DNA of 64,000 nt from contig OX463782.1 of NCBI GenBank assembly GCA_949825025.1, positions 34,691,351-34,755,350 of the forward strand, read 5' to 3'. Of this stretch, positions 55,701 through 64,000 are shown piece after piece; position 1 is the stretch's first letter, and every line of letters starts with the position of its first letter. Position numbers and translations under genes: made by a program. This DNA is from Siphlonurus alternatus (Eukaryota; Arthropoda; Insecta; Ephemeroptera; Siphlonuridae). The notes under the pieces are model-generated. The model did no database searches. It had not been told where the DNA came from and worked only from the letters and a program-made list of their open reading frames with translations.

Positions 55701-58700
55701 TATGTGACTTAAAGGGGTACCAAAGTGAATACTTTTTTTACATGTTCGGGCAGCTATGAATTATTCTGATATCCCTGTGGCTCAATATTTTCGTACAATA
55801 CCTAGTTATTTTACAATTAATTATTTAGTTTGAAAAGTGAGTTTGATAACCGTTGGTTAATTCAAGTTGGTGCGCTCCAGCAGCAGCCGCTGATACGACA
55901 AGAATTTCCCGCGAATCGGGGGAACCTCCTCCCGCCCCCTTCTTGTCGTATCACCGACCGCTGCGGCCGCGGGCATGCTTGAATCACCCAACGGTTTTCA
56001 AACTCACTTTTCAAACTAAATAATAAATTGTAAAATAACTAGACGTTGTACGTAAATATTGAGCCACAGGGATATTAGAATAATTCGTAGCTGCCCGAAC
56101 ATGTAAAAAAAGTATTCACTTTGGTACCCCTTTAACATTTTATATTGTTTTAAATAAATATCGCTTAGACAATTTTTCATTTAAGAAAACATTACTAGCT
56201 GTATTTATACAAATTTTTTTTTTTTTTTCAATTTGCGTTTTGAAAAAACAAATACTTTATCTCATTAATGTATTTTATTTTTATACTATTGTATAATCCT
56301 GCTCTGTTAGTGTAGTGGTTAGTACCCCTGGCTCTTGCCCAAGAAGTCTCTGGTTCAATTCTTGAACACGGCGGACTTTTCATGACTTTTTTGGGATGGC
56401 GGGTGTGACTGATTACTAGATGATGCAGTTGGTAGGATGAAGGCAGCTTATAATACGGCTTGTCTATACTCTGCTGACCTGCAGTCTTGCAGGCTGCACA
56501 GATCTGGTTGTAGGAGCCCAGAAGAATGCAGGAAAAGGGTCCTGCATGAGAGCATGGTCGAAAGATAAATCCACATTATTTTGAACACAGTGAATTTAAT
56601 CATTTAATTTATATGATACACGTCATAAAAATAATTATGTTCTTGCTCGCCATAGAACTACAGCATATCAAGATGGACTTCTCTATACTGGCCTAAAATA
56701 TATATAACTCCCTCTCTGTTAATATAAAAAGTGAAATGATGAACTTGAAAAAGTTTAAGGCAAAAGTGAAAGTGTATTTATTTGAAAAAAATGTGTATAA
56801 AATTGATGACTTTTACAAGGACTGAACTCTAATCACCGTTATTTACTTTTGAATTTATTGTGCAATGTATATAATGACTTTGTCTTTTGGAAATATTAAT
56901 AAATTTCTTATTCTTATTAATAAATTTCTTATTCTTCTTCTTATTTTCTTATTCTTAACTCTTACACAAAAGGTTAAGGGTAAGGTAACGCCACCAATGT
57001 TAAAAAAAATCCCTCTCACAAAAATTCTGAAAAAAATTTAAAATGTTCTCCTCTATACCCCCTATCAGTACCTAAAATATCAGGTATACAAATACGATCT
57101 AGTTTTTGAGTTATAAAATTTTAAAGTTGACTACTTTAACATGGAGAAATGAAACTCCCATGTTAAATTGGTCAACTTTAAAAATTCATAACTCAAAAAC
57201 TAGATCGTATTTGTATACCTGATATTTTAGGTACTGATAGGGGGTGTAGAGGAGGACATTTTAAATTTTTTTCAGAATTTTTGTGAGAGGGATTTTTTTT
57301 AACATTGGTGGCGTTACCTTACCCTTAAATACCTGACTACACCCGAAAAAGGGTAAAATGGCATCAAGGATATTAATTTTTTTATTCACTTTAACTATCA
57401 TGTACTGTTGATAATTTGGTGAATGTTTTGTTCCAGCAACGTCAGATGTCTGTGCCCTACAATTACGCTCGATTGTACCACCACTTGGCTCACATTCCGT
57501 TGACAATGATTTATCCCACTCAAAACCAACCCGTTGAAATGGTGGCTATCCAGGAGTTACTTAGTCTGGTGAGTTCACAGCTGGGTTATACTTTTATAAG
57601 GATAGGGTATCACTCCTTTCTGGTGTGAGACCACTTCCTAATTTCTGATTGGCCCCAAAGATCTTGTTGATTTTTTCATTGGCTGTTATATAAGCAACGT
57701 GATGAGCCAATCACAGAGTAGAAAAAAGTCCACTTTTTAAATGGGCATTAAATTGATTTTGTCCTCTATTAAATGTCATAAATGATATTGAGTACATAAA
57801 GGACTAATAGATGGCGTTGCACGCAGAAATATTGGCTCTCTGCATGGAGGATACGGAAATACCTATTAATCACAAAAAACAACAAAATTTATATGGAAGA
57901 AATCACTTATGAAGTTGAAATATTTTTTAATATTTTTCTGAAAAGTATGGGATAACTAATTATGTTGTTGTCAATTCTGTAAAATTATACTGTGGCTGCT
58001 GTCAGAGTTTTTTCATTATTTTACAATATTAAATCATGTAACGGGGCCTTGATGCATGCACGTAGTTCAGCTACTACCACCAGGTTTGCTGCCAACTTTA
58101 TGATGTCAATATGTTGTTTCCTTGTTTCAGGGTTCAGTGGCTCACTTTGATGCCCAGAAGTTTGACGGGAAGACTGTCCTTCTCACCAGTTCTGACTTGG
58201 TGGAGCAGCATTTCCCTGCTAGTGGTGTGCCGAGCCCTCGCCTGCTACAAGAGGTGCCACCTGGCGAGAAGCTGCTGTACCACACCCCTGGTGAGAGTCC
58301 TCTTTACTGTCTGCTCAACAATGTTGAGCCAATCAAAAAATTAAAAAAAATTAAAAAAAAATCCACATTATTTTGAACACAGTAAATTTAATCATTTACA
58401 TATGATACACGTCATAAAAATAATTATGTTCTTGCTCGCCATAGAACTACCACATACCAAGATGGACTCCTCTATACTGGCCTAAAAATGTATAACTCCC
58501 TCCCTGAGAATATAAAATGTGAAGTGAACTTGAAAAAATTTAAGGCAAAAGTGAAAATGTATTTATTTGAAAAAAATGTGTATAAAATTGACGATTTTTA
58601 CAAGGACTGAACTCTAATTATCGTTATTACTGGAATTTATGTATGCAATGTGTGACTTGTCTTTTAGAAAGATCAATAAATTTCTTATTTCTTAAATGTA

Positions 58701-61700
58701 ACATTCAATTAATGACGATATTGATGGTGCCACGGCAATTCTGACTAACAGCAAAAATTCATTTAAAAGTATTTAATGGTAAGGTACCACGCCCAATGTT
58801 AAAAAACTCCCACACATAAAAATTATGAAACATATCTTAAAATGTTCTCCTCTACATCTCCTATCAGTAGCTAAAAAATATCAGGTATACAATTTTGAAC
58901 TAGTTTTTGAGTTATGAATTTTTAAATTGACAAATTTAACATGAAAGTTTCATTTCTCCATTAGTCAACTTTAAAAATTATGAAGTCAAAAGTTTGAATT
59001 TGTATGTATACTTGATATTTTAGCTAACTGATGGGGGATGCAGTAGAGAACATTTTAAAATGTAATATGTTTCATAATTTTGATGTGTGGGATTTTTTTT
59101 TTAACATTATGAGCATGTTATCTTACCCTTTAAGCTGGTCTATTTTATTATTTTTATCTGAAATGAACAAAAGTAATTGTTATTTTATTTGCTGCTGTAT
59201 CTTTTATTAGCACTAAGATCTCCTTCCTGCTGATAGTCCAAGCCAAGCAAGGCATCAGCTTGATTTCAATCCTATATATATATGTTTTGATTATAGTGAG
59301 TGAGGATGGCAATGCAGTGGCGCTGGCAATACAGCATGACGCAGACATCGTGGTGTCTTCAAGCATTCTGCAGCTGCTGATTGACTGCCACCCCAACCAC
59401 CCTCAGAACTGTGCAACCCCTCGCGATGTACCAGTCATCGTCAAGATGGTCCCCAGTGAGTCATTTGGTTAATTTCTCGTACATTATATTTTATAGATTT
59501 AAAAAAAAAAAAAAAAAACTTCACACTATGTTACCCTTTCGGGTGTGGACAGGCTGATATTTAGCCTTGTCAGTAAGAGTTATCTTGCGACCATGCTGGG
59601 GCTTATCAGGCTCACAGAACCCTTTCGTGCACTCTTCTGGGCTCCTACTACCAGATCTGTGCAGCTTGCAGTGGCAGTGCAATACTGCAGTGCAGCAGAG
59701 TATAGACAGCCGTAAGCTGCCTTCCTCCTACCAACTCCATAATCTAGCAATCAGTCATATCAGTCTGCCGTGTTCAGGAATCGAACCGGGGACCTCTCGG
59801 ACCAGAGCCAGGGGAACTGTAACCACTACACTTCAGAGCAGTTTTTTTTTTATTTTTATAAAAATGAATGTTTTTAAAAGTTGAAATTTCTGAAGTCTTA
59901 TTAGGAGAATTTATTTTAATTCAGTACTAAATCTGTAGATATACAGTAAAAAACTTGTTATTATATTTAAGTCAAAGAGCACCCAAGAAATTAAGTTTGC
60001 CTTATATCAATTAAGTACTACTTTATATCGAGTTTTTCATTGCAATGCAATTATTTTTTATAGGACCGCGATCTCATTTACACAAAATTGAGTTTTACCT
60101 AACAACAAGTAGCATAATAATGAGTTTTTACTGTATATAAAATTATAAATAAATAGACAATATATTATACAGACAACAGCATTCATAAACTTCACAACAT
60201 AAAAATAGTAATTGTTGTGTCACCCAGCCCCCAATGGTGGTCAGAAGCGAGTGGTGTTCTTGGACAAGGCTCTGCCCCCCGTGGAAATGACGATGCACGA
60301 CAAGAAGACTTGGTACTGCAAGCGTGCCATCCGAGCCTTCTTCAACAACAGTGACAAGAGGATCTTTGAGTAAGCCACAAGTCTTTTTCAATATATATAT
60401 TTTTATTTGTCAAACAGCAGGGGTAAAGTTTGCACTGCCCCAAGGTGTGTGTCTATGACAGCTATTCAATGCAACAAAGGGCTTCATACTTTGACATGGC
60501 ATATATGTATTACAGGTAAGGGGAAGGTAACAAAAAGCCCAATGTTAAAAAAATTCCTACATATGAACATTATGAAACATATCTTAAAATGTTCTCCTTT
60601 TCTCCATCTAGCTATCAGTAGCTAAAATCTCTGGTATACAAATTCGAGCTAGTGTTTAAATTATGAATTATTAAACTTGACTAATTTAAAATGGAAGTTC
60701 CATTTCTCCATGCTAAATTTGTCAACTTTAAAAATTAATAACTCTAAAACTAGCTCTAATTTGTATGCTTGATATTTTAGCTACTGATAGGGGATGTAGA
60801 GGAGAACATTCTAAATTTTTTACATAATTTTCATGTGTGGGAATATTTTTACCATTAGAGCTAGGGGTGCATTATCTTACCCTTAAGTGTATTGTTCACA
60901 GTTTTGCAAGCAACCAGGAGGTTGTGATCCCTGCAAAGTTAGAGCCCAAGCAAGAGCCTGAATCCACTGCAGTGTCAGATACGAAGAGCAGTGAGTTGGA
61001 GGAGCCCCGAGCGTGCCAAGCCTTGAAGAACACTTCTGCCAAGGCGGTCCAGCAGCTGCCGCAAAAGATGCAGAGGAAGGTATGTGAACTAATGAGCTTG
61101 ATATAAATAAAGGCTTCAAGTCAGCTGATTTTGCGGTGTTCCCACCGTCCTATCCAAACCTATATTTATGTAAAAAAAAAAAAACACAACTCAAAATTGC
61201 TTTTTTTGCACTAAAGAATTTTTTTTTAAAAGAAAATAAACTCTTGATATATAATTTTATCAGAAAACCATTAAATGGGGGCTAGGAGATGGTTTCAAAT
61301 TAATAGTTCTAATAGTTACTGAGAAAAAATTCAAATTTTCTAACATGTTGGCTTATGGAGGAAATTTCCCTCCGGGAAATACTTGGTGCCATATTGAAAA
61401 TGTATTTGTGGACTAACAGATATGAAAAATAGTAAAACTGATTAAAGCAATCTGAATTTAGAATAAAAAGAACTATCAAGGCTCTTCCAAAAGTTTGATA
61501 TTTTTTATTTTGTTTAGATTGAAACAATGCAATAAATAAATTACTGCAGTATGTTTAAAAAAAAATGCTAAGTTATGTTTATTTTTATTACTTATAAAAA
61601 TTATAAAATAATTGTCATTGCAGGATTAAATTTTACATATGTAAGTCTAATTAACTGTTCTTATTCTGCTATTTAGTATGTATTATTAAATTATTAGCAA

Positions 61701-63978
61701 GTAGTATAAACTGCATATCAACTAGCGGCCTGTAAGAGTGAATCAACCAAATCGTCGCCTCAGAATGCAAGTCGCGTAAGTACAAAAAAATTTGATGCAA
61801 CTTTGAACCTTATTTCAATATAACTTAAAGCTCAAAGTCCCATCAAATTTTTTTGTACTTACGCGACTTGCATTCTGAGGCGACGAAATGGCATTGATAT
61901 TTTATAAATGACAAGAAAAAAATTATATAAAAAAAAAAAAAAAAAAGTTTTGATTGTTCTTCAGTGTTGTAATTTTTTTCTATAATATCTCTCGTATATT
62001 GGTATATTTTTCAATTTGTTTAAACCCGATTTATTTTCTTTTATAAAGTTTAAAAATAAATAAATGTATTTAAATGCTTAATATACTCTGTGTATTCTGG
62101 CCCTCCTCAGGGCAGACATTCTTACAGGGGCTTGACGTCAGCGCAATCGACTCTAGAGGAAAGAGATACCAAGAAGAAGAAGAAGAAGAAGAGCACTAAG
62201 CAAGGTACATTCTTGTCAAGCAAGGTCCTTCACTCATGTTAAATTCAGTCTCATGAACATGCTGCTACCTGCAGGTGGTGCTGATAAAGTAGAAGATGAC
62301 CTGGCAAGCTTAAAGGTGACGCCCTGCTTGTCCCCACATCCAGAACAGCCCGAACAGCCCCCAGATTTGGCGCGTCGACCTGCTCCAAACCACAACGTTG
62401 TGTATGGGTTGTGGAGCCTGCGTCACAAAGAAGCACAAGAGGGGGCAAGTTCAGTCTGGTGGAGGCCCAACGCAGAACTCAAGATGGTTGTCAGGACTAG
62501 CTATCATGGCTACGAGGTAAATGTCTATTGTACAGAGCGATGTTTTAGATAAAGCAGGCAACAAGAGAACATTTTGTAATACAGTAAAAACTCGTTATTT
62601 ACGCAACTTGTAAAACTCGATTTTGAGTAAAAGAGATTGCGCCCATCAAAATTATAATTAATTAGCATTGTGTGGTATACGTATAGGAAAAACTCAGTAT
62701 AAGGTAAGAATTGATAAAAGGTAAACCTTAATTATTTCCTGTGTCTCTTGACTTTACGTAATAACATAACAAGTTTTTACTGTAGATGGTAAAAAGTTCA
62801 ACTATTTCGTCAAATTTTATCACAGAGCTCGGCCAGTGTTATATTTATCAAAAATGCAAGCCTACCTACGCCAGGCTTGGTCTCTCTCCTTCTGCCTCTG
62901 TGTCCTTAGAAAATCTAACATAACATTTTGAAAAGAAGGAGATAGGCCGAAGAGGCGTGCATCTTTGATGAACAAAAGAACAACCGAGCGCTGTGATAAG
63001 ACGGAAGGAAAAATTGAACTTTGTACTGTCTTTTACAAATGCTCTTTTGCTGTCTGCTTTTTCTAAAGCATCTCTGCACATAAAATAATACAAATAAGTC
63101 ATATGTATTTCTTTCATTTACACACTGTCTATTTAAATTTAAATTATTACTTTTATTACGAGTGATGCAGTGATTTGATGTACGTACTCTATATGCAGAT
63201 GCAAAATTTCATAATATCAAATCAGATATTGTTTAAATTTTAAAAATTATACCAGTAGTAATAAAAATAACAAAAGAGACAAAATTATTACTTCAATGCA
63301 TATATTATTATATAATTGTTCAAAGTAAATTTGAGAAAAAAATTACAACAGCATTTATAAGAGGAAAGCTTATTAATTGGAGCTTGTTATGAGAGGATTG
63401 TTGTACATGAAGGTAACACACCCAATGTTAAAAAATTCCTATACATGAAAATTATGAAACATATCTTAAAATGTTCTCCTCTATATCACCTATCAGTATA
63501 GCTAAAATATCAGGTACTGTATACAAATTTACTCTAGTTTTTGAATTATTAATTTTTAAAGTTGGCTAATTTAACATAGGAGCTCCACTTTTTCATGCTA
63601 AATTAGTCAACTTTAAAAATTAATAACTCAAAAACTAGCTCTAATTTGTAGACTTGATATTTTAGCTACTGATAAGGGATGTAGAGGAGGAACATTTTAA
63701 GATACGTTTCATAATTTTCATGTGTGGGATTTTTTTTAACATTGGGTGCATTACCTTACCCTTAAGATCTATGGGCTTGATATTTTTGAGTTCATTTACT
63801 AAGCCTGCCTTCATTTTGAATGTGCAGTGGGATAAAGAAACTGGCCGTCGGGTGCTACTGCACACTTCTCTCAAGCTCGAGCACCAGCCACAATACGGAG
63901 CCCAGATGACCACCGTGGGGGAGGTTGCTCGAGAGTGGATGGCCATGTACCTGCGTCCAAACTCTGTCTTGTACCGAG
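46762..63978 (+). CDS. ICE2: Little elongation complex subunit 2 (ICE2/NARG2), 3' end beyond window
   Basis: Twelve exons: 46762-46811, 48119-48473, 53831-54046, 55495-55626, 57437-57568, 58131-58290, 59297-59455, 60228-60369, 60902-61079, 62111-62204, 62275-62516, 63828-63978. All have GT/AG borders and consistent phase, giving 670 residues before the edge. ICE2 marks: AEWDSLVENGHFL (human NWDISPKNGLK), then FPTDFPRFSELNVQEQAAFL (YPRFSRFSQREQRSYV), IVVSSSILQLLIDCHPNH, KALPPVEMTMHDKKTW (PLPQKKMTMRERN), and the NARG2 C-terminal domain starting NVVYGLWSLR with LKLEHQPQYGAQMTTVGEVA. A KKKKKKK tract (exon 10) may act as a nuclear localisation signal. Known role: with ICE1 and ELL/EAF it forms the little elongation complex promoting snRNA gene transcription by Pol II and III. 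The first exon is assigned by ATG, donor and phase. The central acidic linker is much shorter than in vertebrates. Introns hold many MITEs. Confidence 0.92.
47835..47935. repeat. Imperfect hairpin in ICE2 intron 1
   Basis: CATGACTGCAGTGTTTAATA and GTTGACGAC are mirrored as GTCGTCAAC and TATTAAACACTGTCATG, with a loop of about 25 bases. Confidence 0.5.
48119..48473 (+). CDS. ICE2: ICE2 exon 2 with triplicated FLFSTSYEL motif
   Basis: Three tandem units of about 30 residues read ENGHFLEDPFLFSTSYELQR, ENTNFLDEDFLFSTSYELKR and EDTNFLDDDYLFATSYVLKG. Their DNA is also similar, so the repeat arose by duplication within the exon. The vertebrate protein has an apparently single related segment near its N-terminus. 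The exon ends DYKYSLM, in phase 0 with exon 3. Confidence 0.85.
48801..49479. mobile_element. TTAA-flanked palindromic element, family G
   Basis: AGTGGTAGGTACAGGAGAAT at the left and GTACTCCGCCCCT at the right, flanked by TTAA at 48797-48800 and 49480-49483. Arms also share CCTGATTCCAAATTTGTA and its mirror. It lies in ICE2 intron 2. Confidence 0.75.
49503..49690. mobile_element. Pogo/Tigger-like MITE, copy 3
   Basis: TA-CAGTAATAAAAACTCATTT at the left, GTTTTTACTG-TA at the right, with internal TGGTCCCATAAAAAATAATT also found in the other copies. Confidence 0.7.
49820..50526. mobile_element. TTAA-flanked palindromic element, family I
   Basis: AGGCCCTATGAACATTTCAC and mirrored TGAAATGGTCATAGGGCCT are flanked by TTAA at 49816-49819 and 50527-50530. 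The arms are near-identical for more than 250 bases; two opposite open frames there (RRRRMGTND type) are the same arm read twice. Confidence 0.88.
50818..51990 (+). mobile_element. 5'-truncated LINE with C-terminal CCHC knuckle
   Basis: About 285 codons from KVKLQKALNNLSIWAKTNGL through NTEKTKVVKF, FKYLGIILQ and YGIEIVWPHL to the stop at 51672. The first part follows the catalytic region of non-LTR reverse transcriptases (W....L.IN..KT). The C-terminus has CKLCNEYCSQYHLNIC, a Cx2Cx7Hx3C zinc knuckle known in several non-LTR clades. The AT-rich 3' tail runs to about 51990. The frame starts upstream inside the hAT-like arm only by chance. Confidence 0.8.
53037..53087. repeat. Perfect hairpin, 21-base stem
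   Basis: CCACAGAGTTGCACTTACTA and one more base are mirrored exactly after a 9-base loop (CTAAGTTAC). It lies in the right part of the hAT-like element. Confidence 0.85.
53478..53785. mobile_element. TTAA MITE family A copy (degraded ends)
   Basis: AAAATGTTCTCCTCTACAT, CCCTATCAGTAGCAGC and the mirrored arm to GTGTTACCTGCTTATTATAC, followed shortly by CCCTTAA. About 45 bases before ICE2 exon 3. Confidence 0.7.
54060..54300. mobile_element. MITE family C, partial, with intact TTAA site
   Basis: ATCGACCTCAGAATTTTTTA at the left, GCCGAGGTTGTGTCTAAACC and CTTTTATTAAGAGAGGCGTC. The TTAA here is the site filled by the nested element in the copy at 32095-34048. It starts 14 bases after ICE2 exon 3. 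Confidence 0.75.
54496..54842. mobile_element. TTAA MITE family A, complete
   Basis: GGGTAAGGTAACGCCACCAA and mirror TTGGTGGCGTTACCTTACCC are flanked by TTAA at 54492-54495 and 54843-54846. Each arm carries CTATCAGTA, ATATCAGGTATACAAATACG and GTTGACTACTTTAACATGG. Non-coding. Confidence 0.92.
54932..55210. mobile_element. MITE related to family C
   Basis: GGCTTAATCGAAAGAAGGGG is mirrored by CCCCTTCTTTCGATTAAGCC. Central AAGTCTATTTTGATGACATC and its mirror resemble family C arms (GGGAACTATTTTT). Confidence 0.75.
55713..56131. mobile_element. TTAA-flanked palindromic element, family D
   Basis: AGGGGTACCAAAGTGAATAC and the exact mirror are flanked by TTAA at 55709-55712 and 56132-56135. Arms of about 170 bases run to GAAAACCGTTGG, with a GC-rich centre (TTCTTGTCGTATCA mirrored). 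Confidence 0.92.
56299..56569 (+). mobile_element. tRNA-derived SINE, copy 1 (5' part)
   Basis: Pol III A box TAGTGTAGTGG (56308-56318) and B box GGTTCAATTCT (56352-56362) are spaced as in tRNA. They are followed by a tRNA-unrelated body with CAGTTGGTAGGATGAAGGCAG and AGGAGCCCAGAAGA. An opposite copy is at 59525-59845. The cloverleaf is broken, so it is not a working tRNA. Confidence 0.85.
56570..56945 (+). mobile_element. LINE 3' end fused to the SINE
   Basis: Starts ATCCACATTATTTTGAACAC and matches 58358-58700 throughout, including the former coding end (FKAKVKVYLFEKNVYKIDDF) before TGA. It contains a frameshift in the middle. It ends in a repeated ATTTCTTATTCTT tail. Confidence 0.75.
56978..57324. 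mobile_element. TTAA MITE family A, complete
   Basis: Nearly identical to 54496-54842, flanked by TTAA at 56974-56977 and 57325-57328. The high identity of the two copies points to recent activity. Confidence 0.92.
58358..58700 (+). mobile_element. LINE 3' end, C-terminal coding remnant
   Basis: Reads DGLLYTGLKMYNSLPENIK and FKAKVKMYLFEKNVYKIDDF, ending YKD-stop. This is the usual C-terminus of CR1-like reverse transcriptase proteins (LWNSLP..I...F...L...L). Its 5' boundary is the same as that of the copy fused to the SINE at 56570. Confidence 0.75.
58777..59129. mobile_element. TTAA MITE family A copy (diverged)
   Basis: TGGTAAGGTACCACGCCCAA at the left and ATGTTATCTTACCCT at the right, TTAA on both sides (58773-58776; 59130-59133), with CTCCTATCAGTAGCTAAAAA inside. 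Confidence 0.8.
59525..59845 (-). mobile_element. tRNA-derived SINE, copy 2
   Basis: On the minus strand: GAAGTGTAGTGGTTAC (A box) and CCGGTTCGATTCCTGAACAC (B box, closer to consensus than copy 1). The same body follows, and then a tail different from copy 1 (CTTACTGACAAGGCTAAATA), ending in an A-run (T-side at about 59501-59518). Confidence 0.88.
59944..60133. mobile_element. Pogo/Tigger-like MITE, copy 4
   Basis: TA-CAGTAAAAAACTTGTTATT and GAGTTTTTACTG-TA, with ACCTAACAACAAGT near the right end. Confidence 0.8.
60511..60882. mobile_element. TTAA MITE family A copy
   Basis: GGTAAGGGGAAGGTAACAAA at the left, CATTATCTTACCC then TTAA at the right (about 60882), with the family AAAATGTTCTCC and GATAGGGGATGTAGAGGAG. 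It ends about 20 bases before ICE2 exon 9, so it probably supplies part of that intron's 3' end. Confidence 0.8.
61080..61745. other. ICE2 intron 9 sequence, nothing recognised
   Basis: AT-rich intron. GGCTTCAAGTCAGCTGATTT near 61109 also occurs near 31390, so this is a small dispersed repeat fragment. Confidence 0.4.
61752..61890. repeat. Hairpin MITE
   Basis: TCGTCGCCTCAGAATGCAAG and GTCGCGTAAGTACAAAAAAA are mirrored exactly at about 61842-61888. A half copy (CATCGCCTCAGAATATAAGT) occurs near 39971, just after FAM126 exon B. Confidence 0.8.
62582..62782. mobile_element. Pogo/Tigger-like MITE, copy 5
   Basis: TA-CAGTAAAAACTCGTTATTT and AAGTTTTTACTG-TA, the copy closest to the consensus end CAGTAAAAACTCGTTATTACG seen on comparing all five. 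Confidence 0.85.
62783..63400. other. ICE2 intron 11 sequence, nothing recognised
   Basis: AT-rich, without recognisable element ends or coding exon. Confidence 0.4.
63406..63761. mobile_element. TTAA MITE family A copy
   Basis: GAAGGTAACACACCCAATGT at the left, GGGTGCATTACCTTACCC then TTAA at the right (63762-63765). It ends about 65 bases before ICE2 exon 12. Confidence 0.8.
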
Positions 63979-64000
63979 GTAAGGAAGTTCCAAGCTTGAA

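Noticed and set aside
56299..56372. Functional tRNA gene
   Set aside because: A and B boxes are present but the acceptor and anticodon stems do not pair well, and a second, differently mutated copy at 59525-59845 has the same non-tRNA body; it is a SINE.
57584..57780. Readthrough of ICE2 exon 5 as a separate short protein
   Set aside because: A clear GTGAGT donor at 57569 ends the exon and the next exon continues in phase.

Overview
The window is animal (metazoan) genomic DNA: strongly AT-rich, with intron-rich genes whose short, GC-richer exons sit in a very dense background of palindromic and nested transposable elements. All genes recognised are eukaryotic: a BTB/POZ-BACK protein of the BTBD1/2/3/6 type, a divergent SOX-like HMG-box factor, FAM126/hyccin, and little elongation complex subunit 2 (ICE2/NARG2). 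A SOX-type HMG box together with ICE2 and hyccin fits an early-branching or marine invertebrate, perhaps a sponge. That placement is inference only.

Layout: 1-2.4 kb is a foldback element with 60-base tandem repeats (cut by the window start) and a deleted MITE. 2.67-3.61 kb holds three minus-strand exons of the BTB gene, whose 3' part lies outside the window or was not found. A 5'-truncated LINE lies directly behind its first coding exon. 4.4-13.4 kb has no recognisable gene and is dominated by foldback elements with internal tandem repeats (about 128 and 89 bases) and one 770-base element with a perfect 9-base target duplication. 13.63-21.23 kb carries the SOX-like gene: a tiny first exon and one large exon, separated by a 6.5 kb intron full of nested palindromes. 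24.87-39.95 kb is the complete FAM126 gene (plus strand) with two alternative last exons. 40.0-46.7 kb is repeats. 46.76 kb to the right edge is ICE2 (plus strand); 12 exons are visible, all with compatible splice phases, and the gene continues beyond the window.

Hyccin is known as a subunit of the plasma-membrane PI4KIIIalpha complex (with TTC7 and EFR3). ICE2 is a subunit of the little elongation complex for snRNA gene transcription. The genes have no evident functional link, so this is ordinary animal gene order rather than an operon or cluster.

The most striking signal is in the non-coding DNA. At least nine unrelated-looking palindromic element families are each bounded by TTAA, most beginning AGG or GGG just inside it. 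One is caught inserted in another MITE whose uninterrupted paralogue elsewhere in the window shows the empty TTAA site. This suggests one or a few TTAA-targeting transposases (piggyBac/Kolobok-like) mobilising many foldback passengers. All intron-exon boundaries were read by eye from GT/AG sites and phase; no alignment was run.
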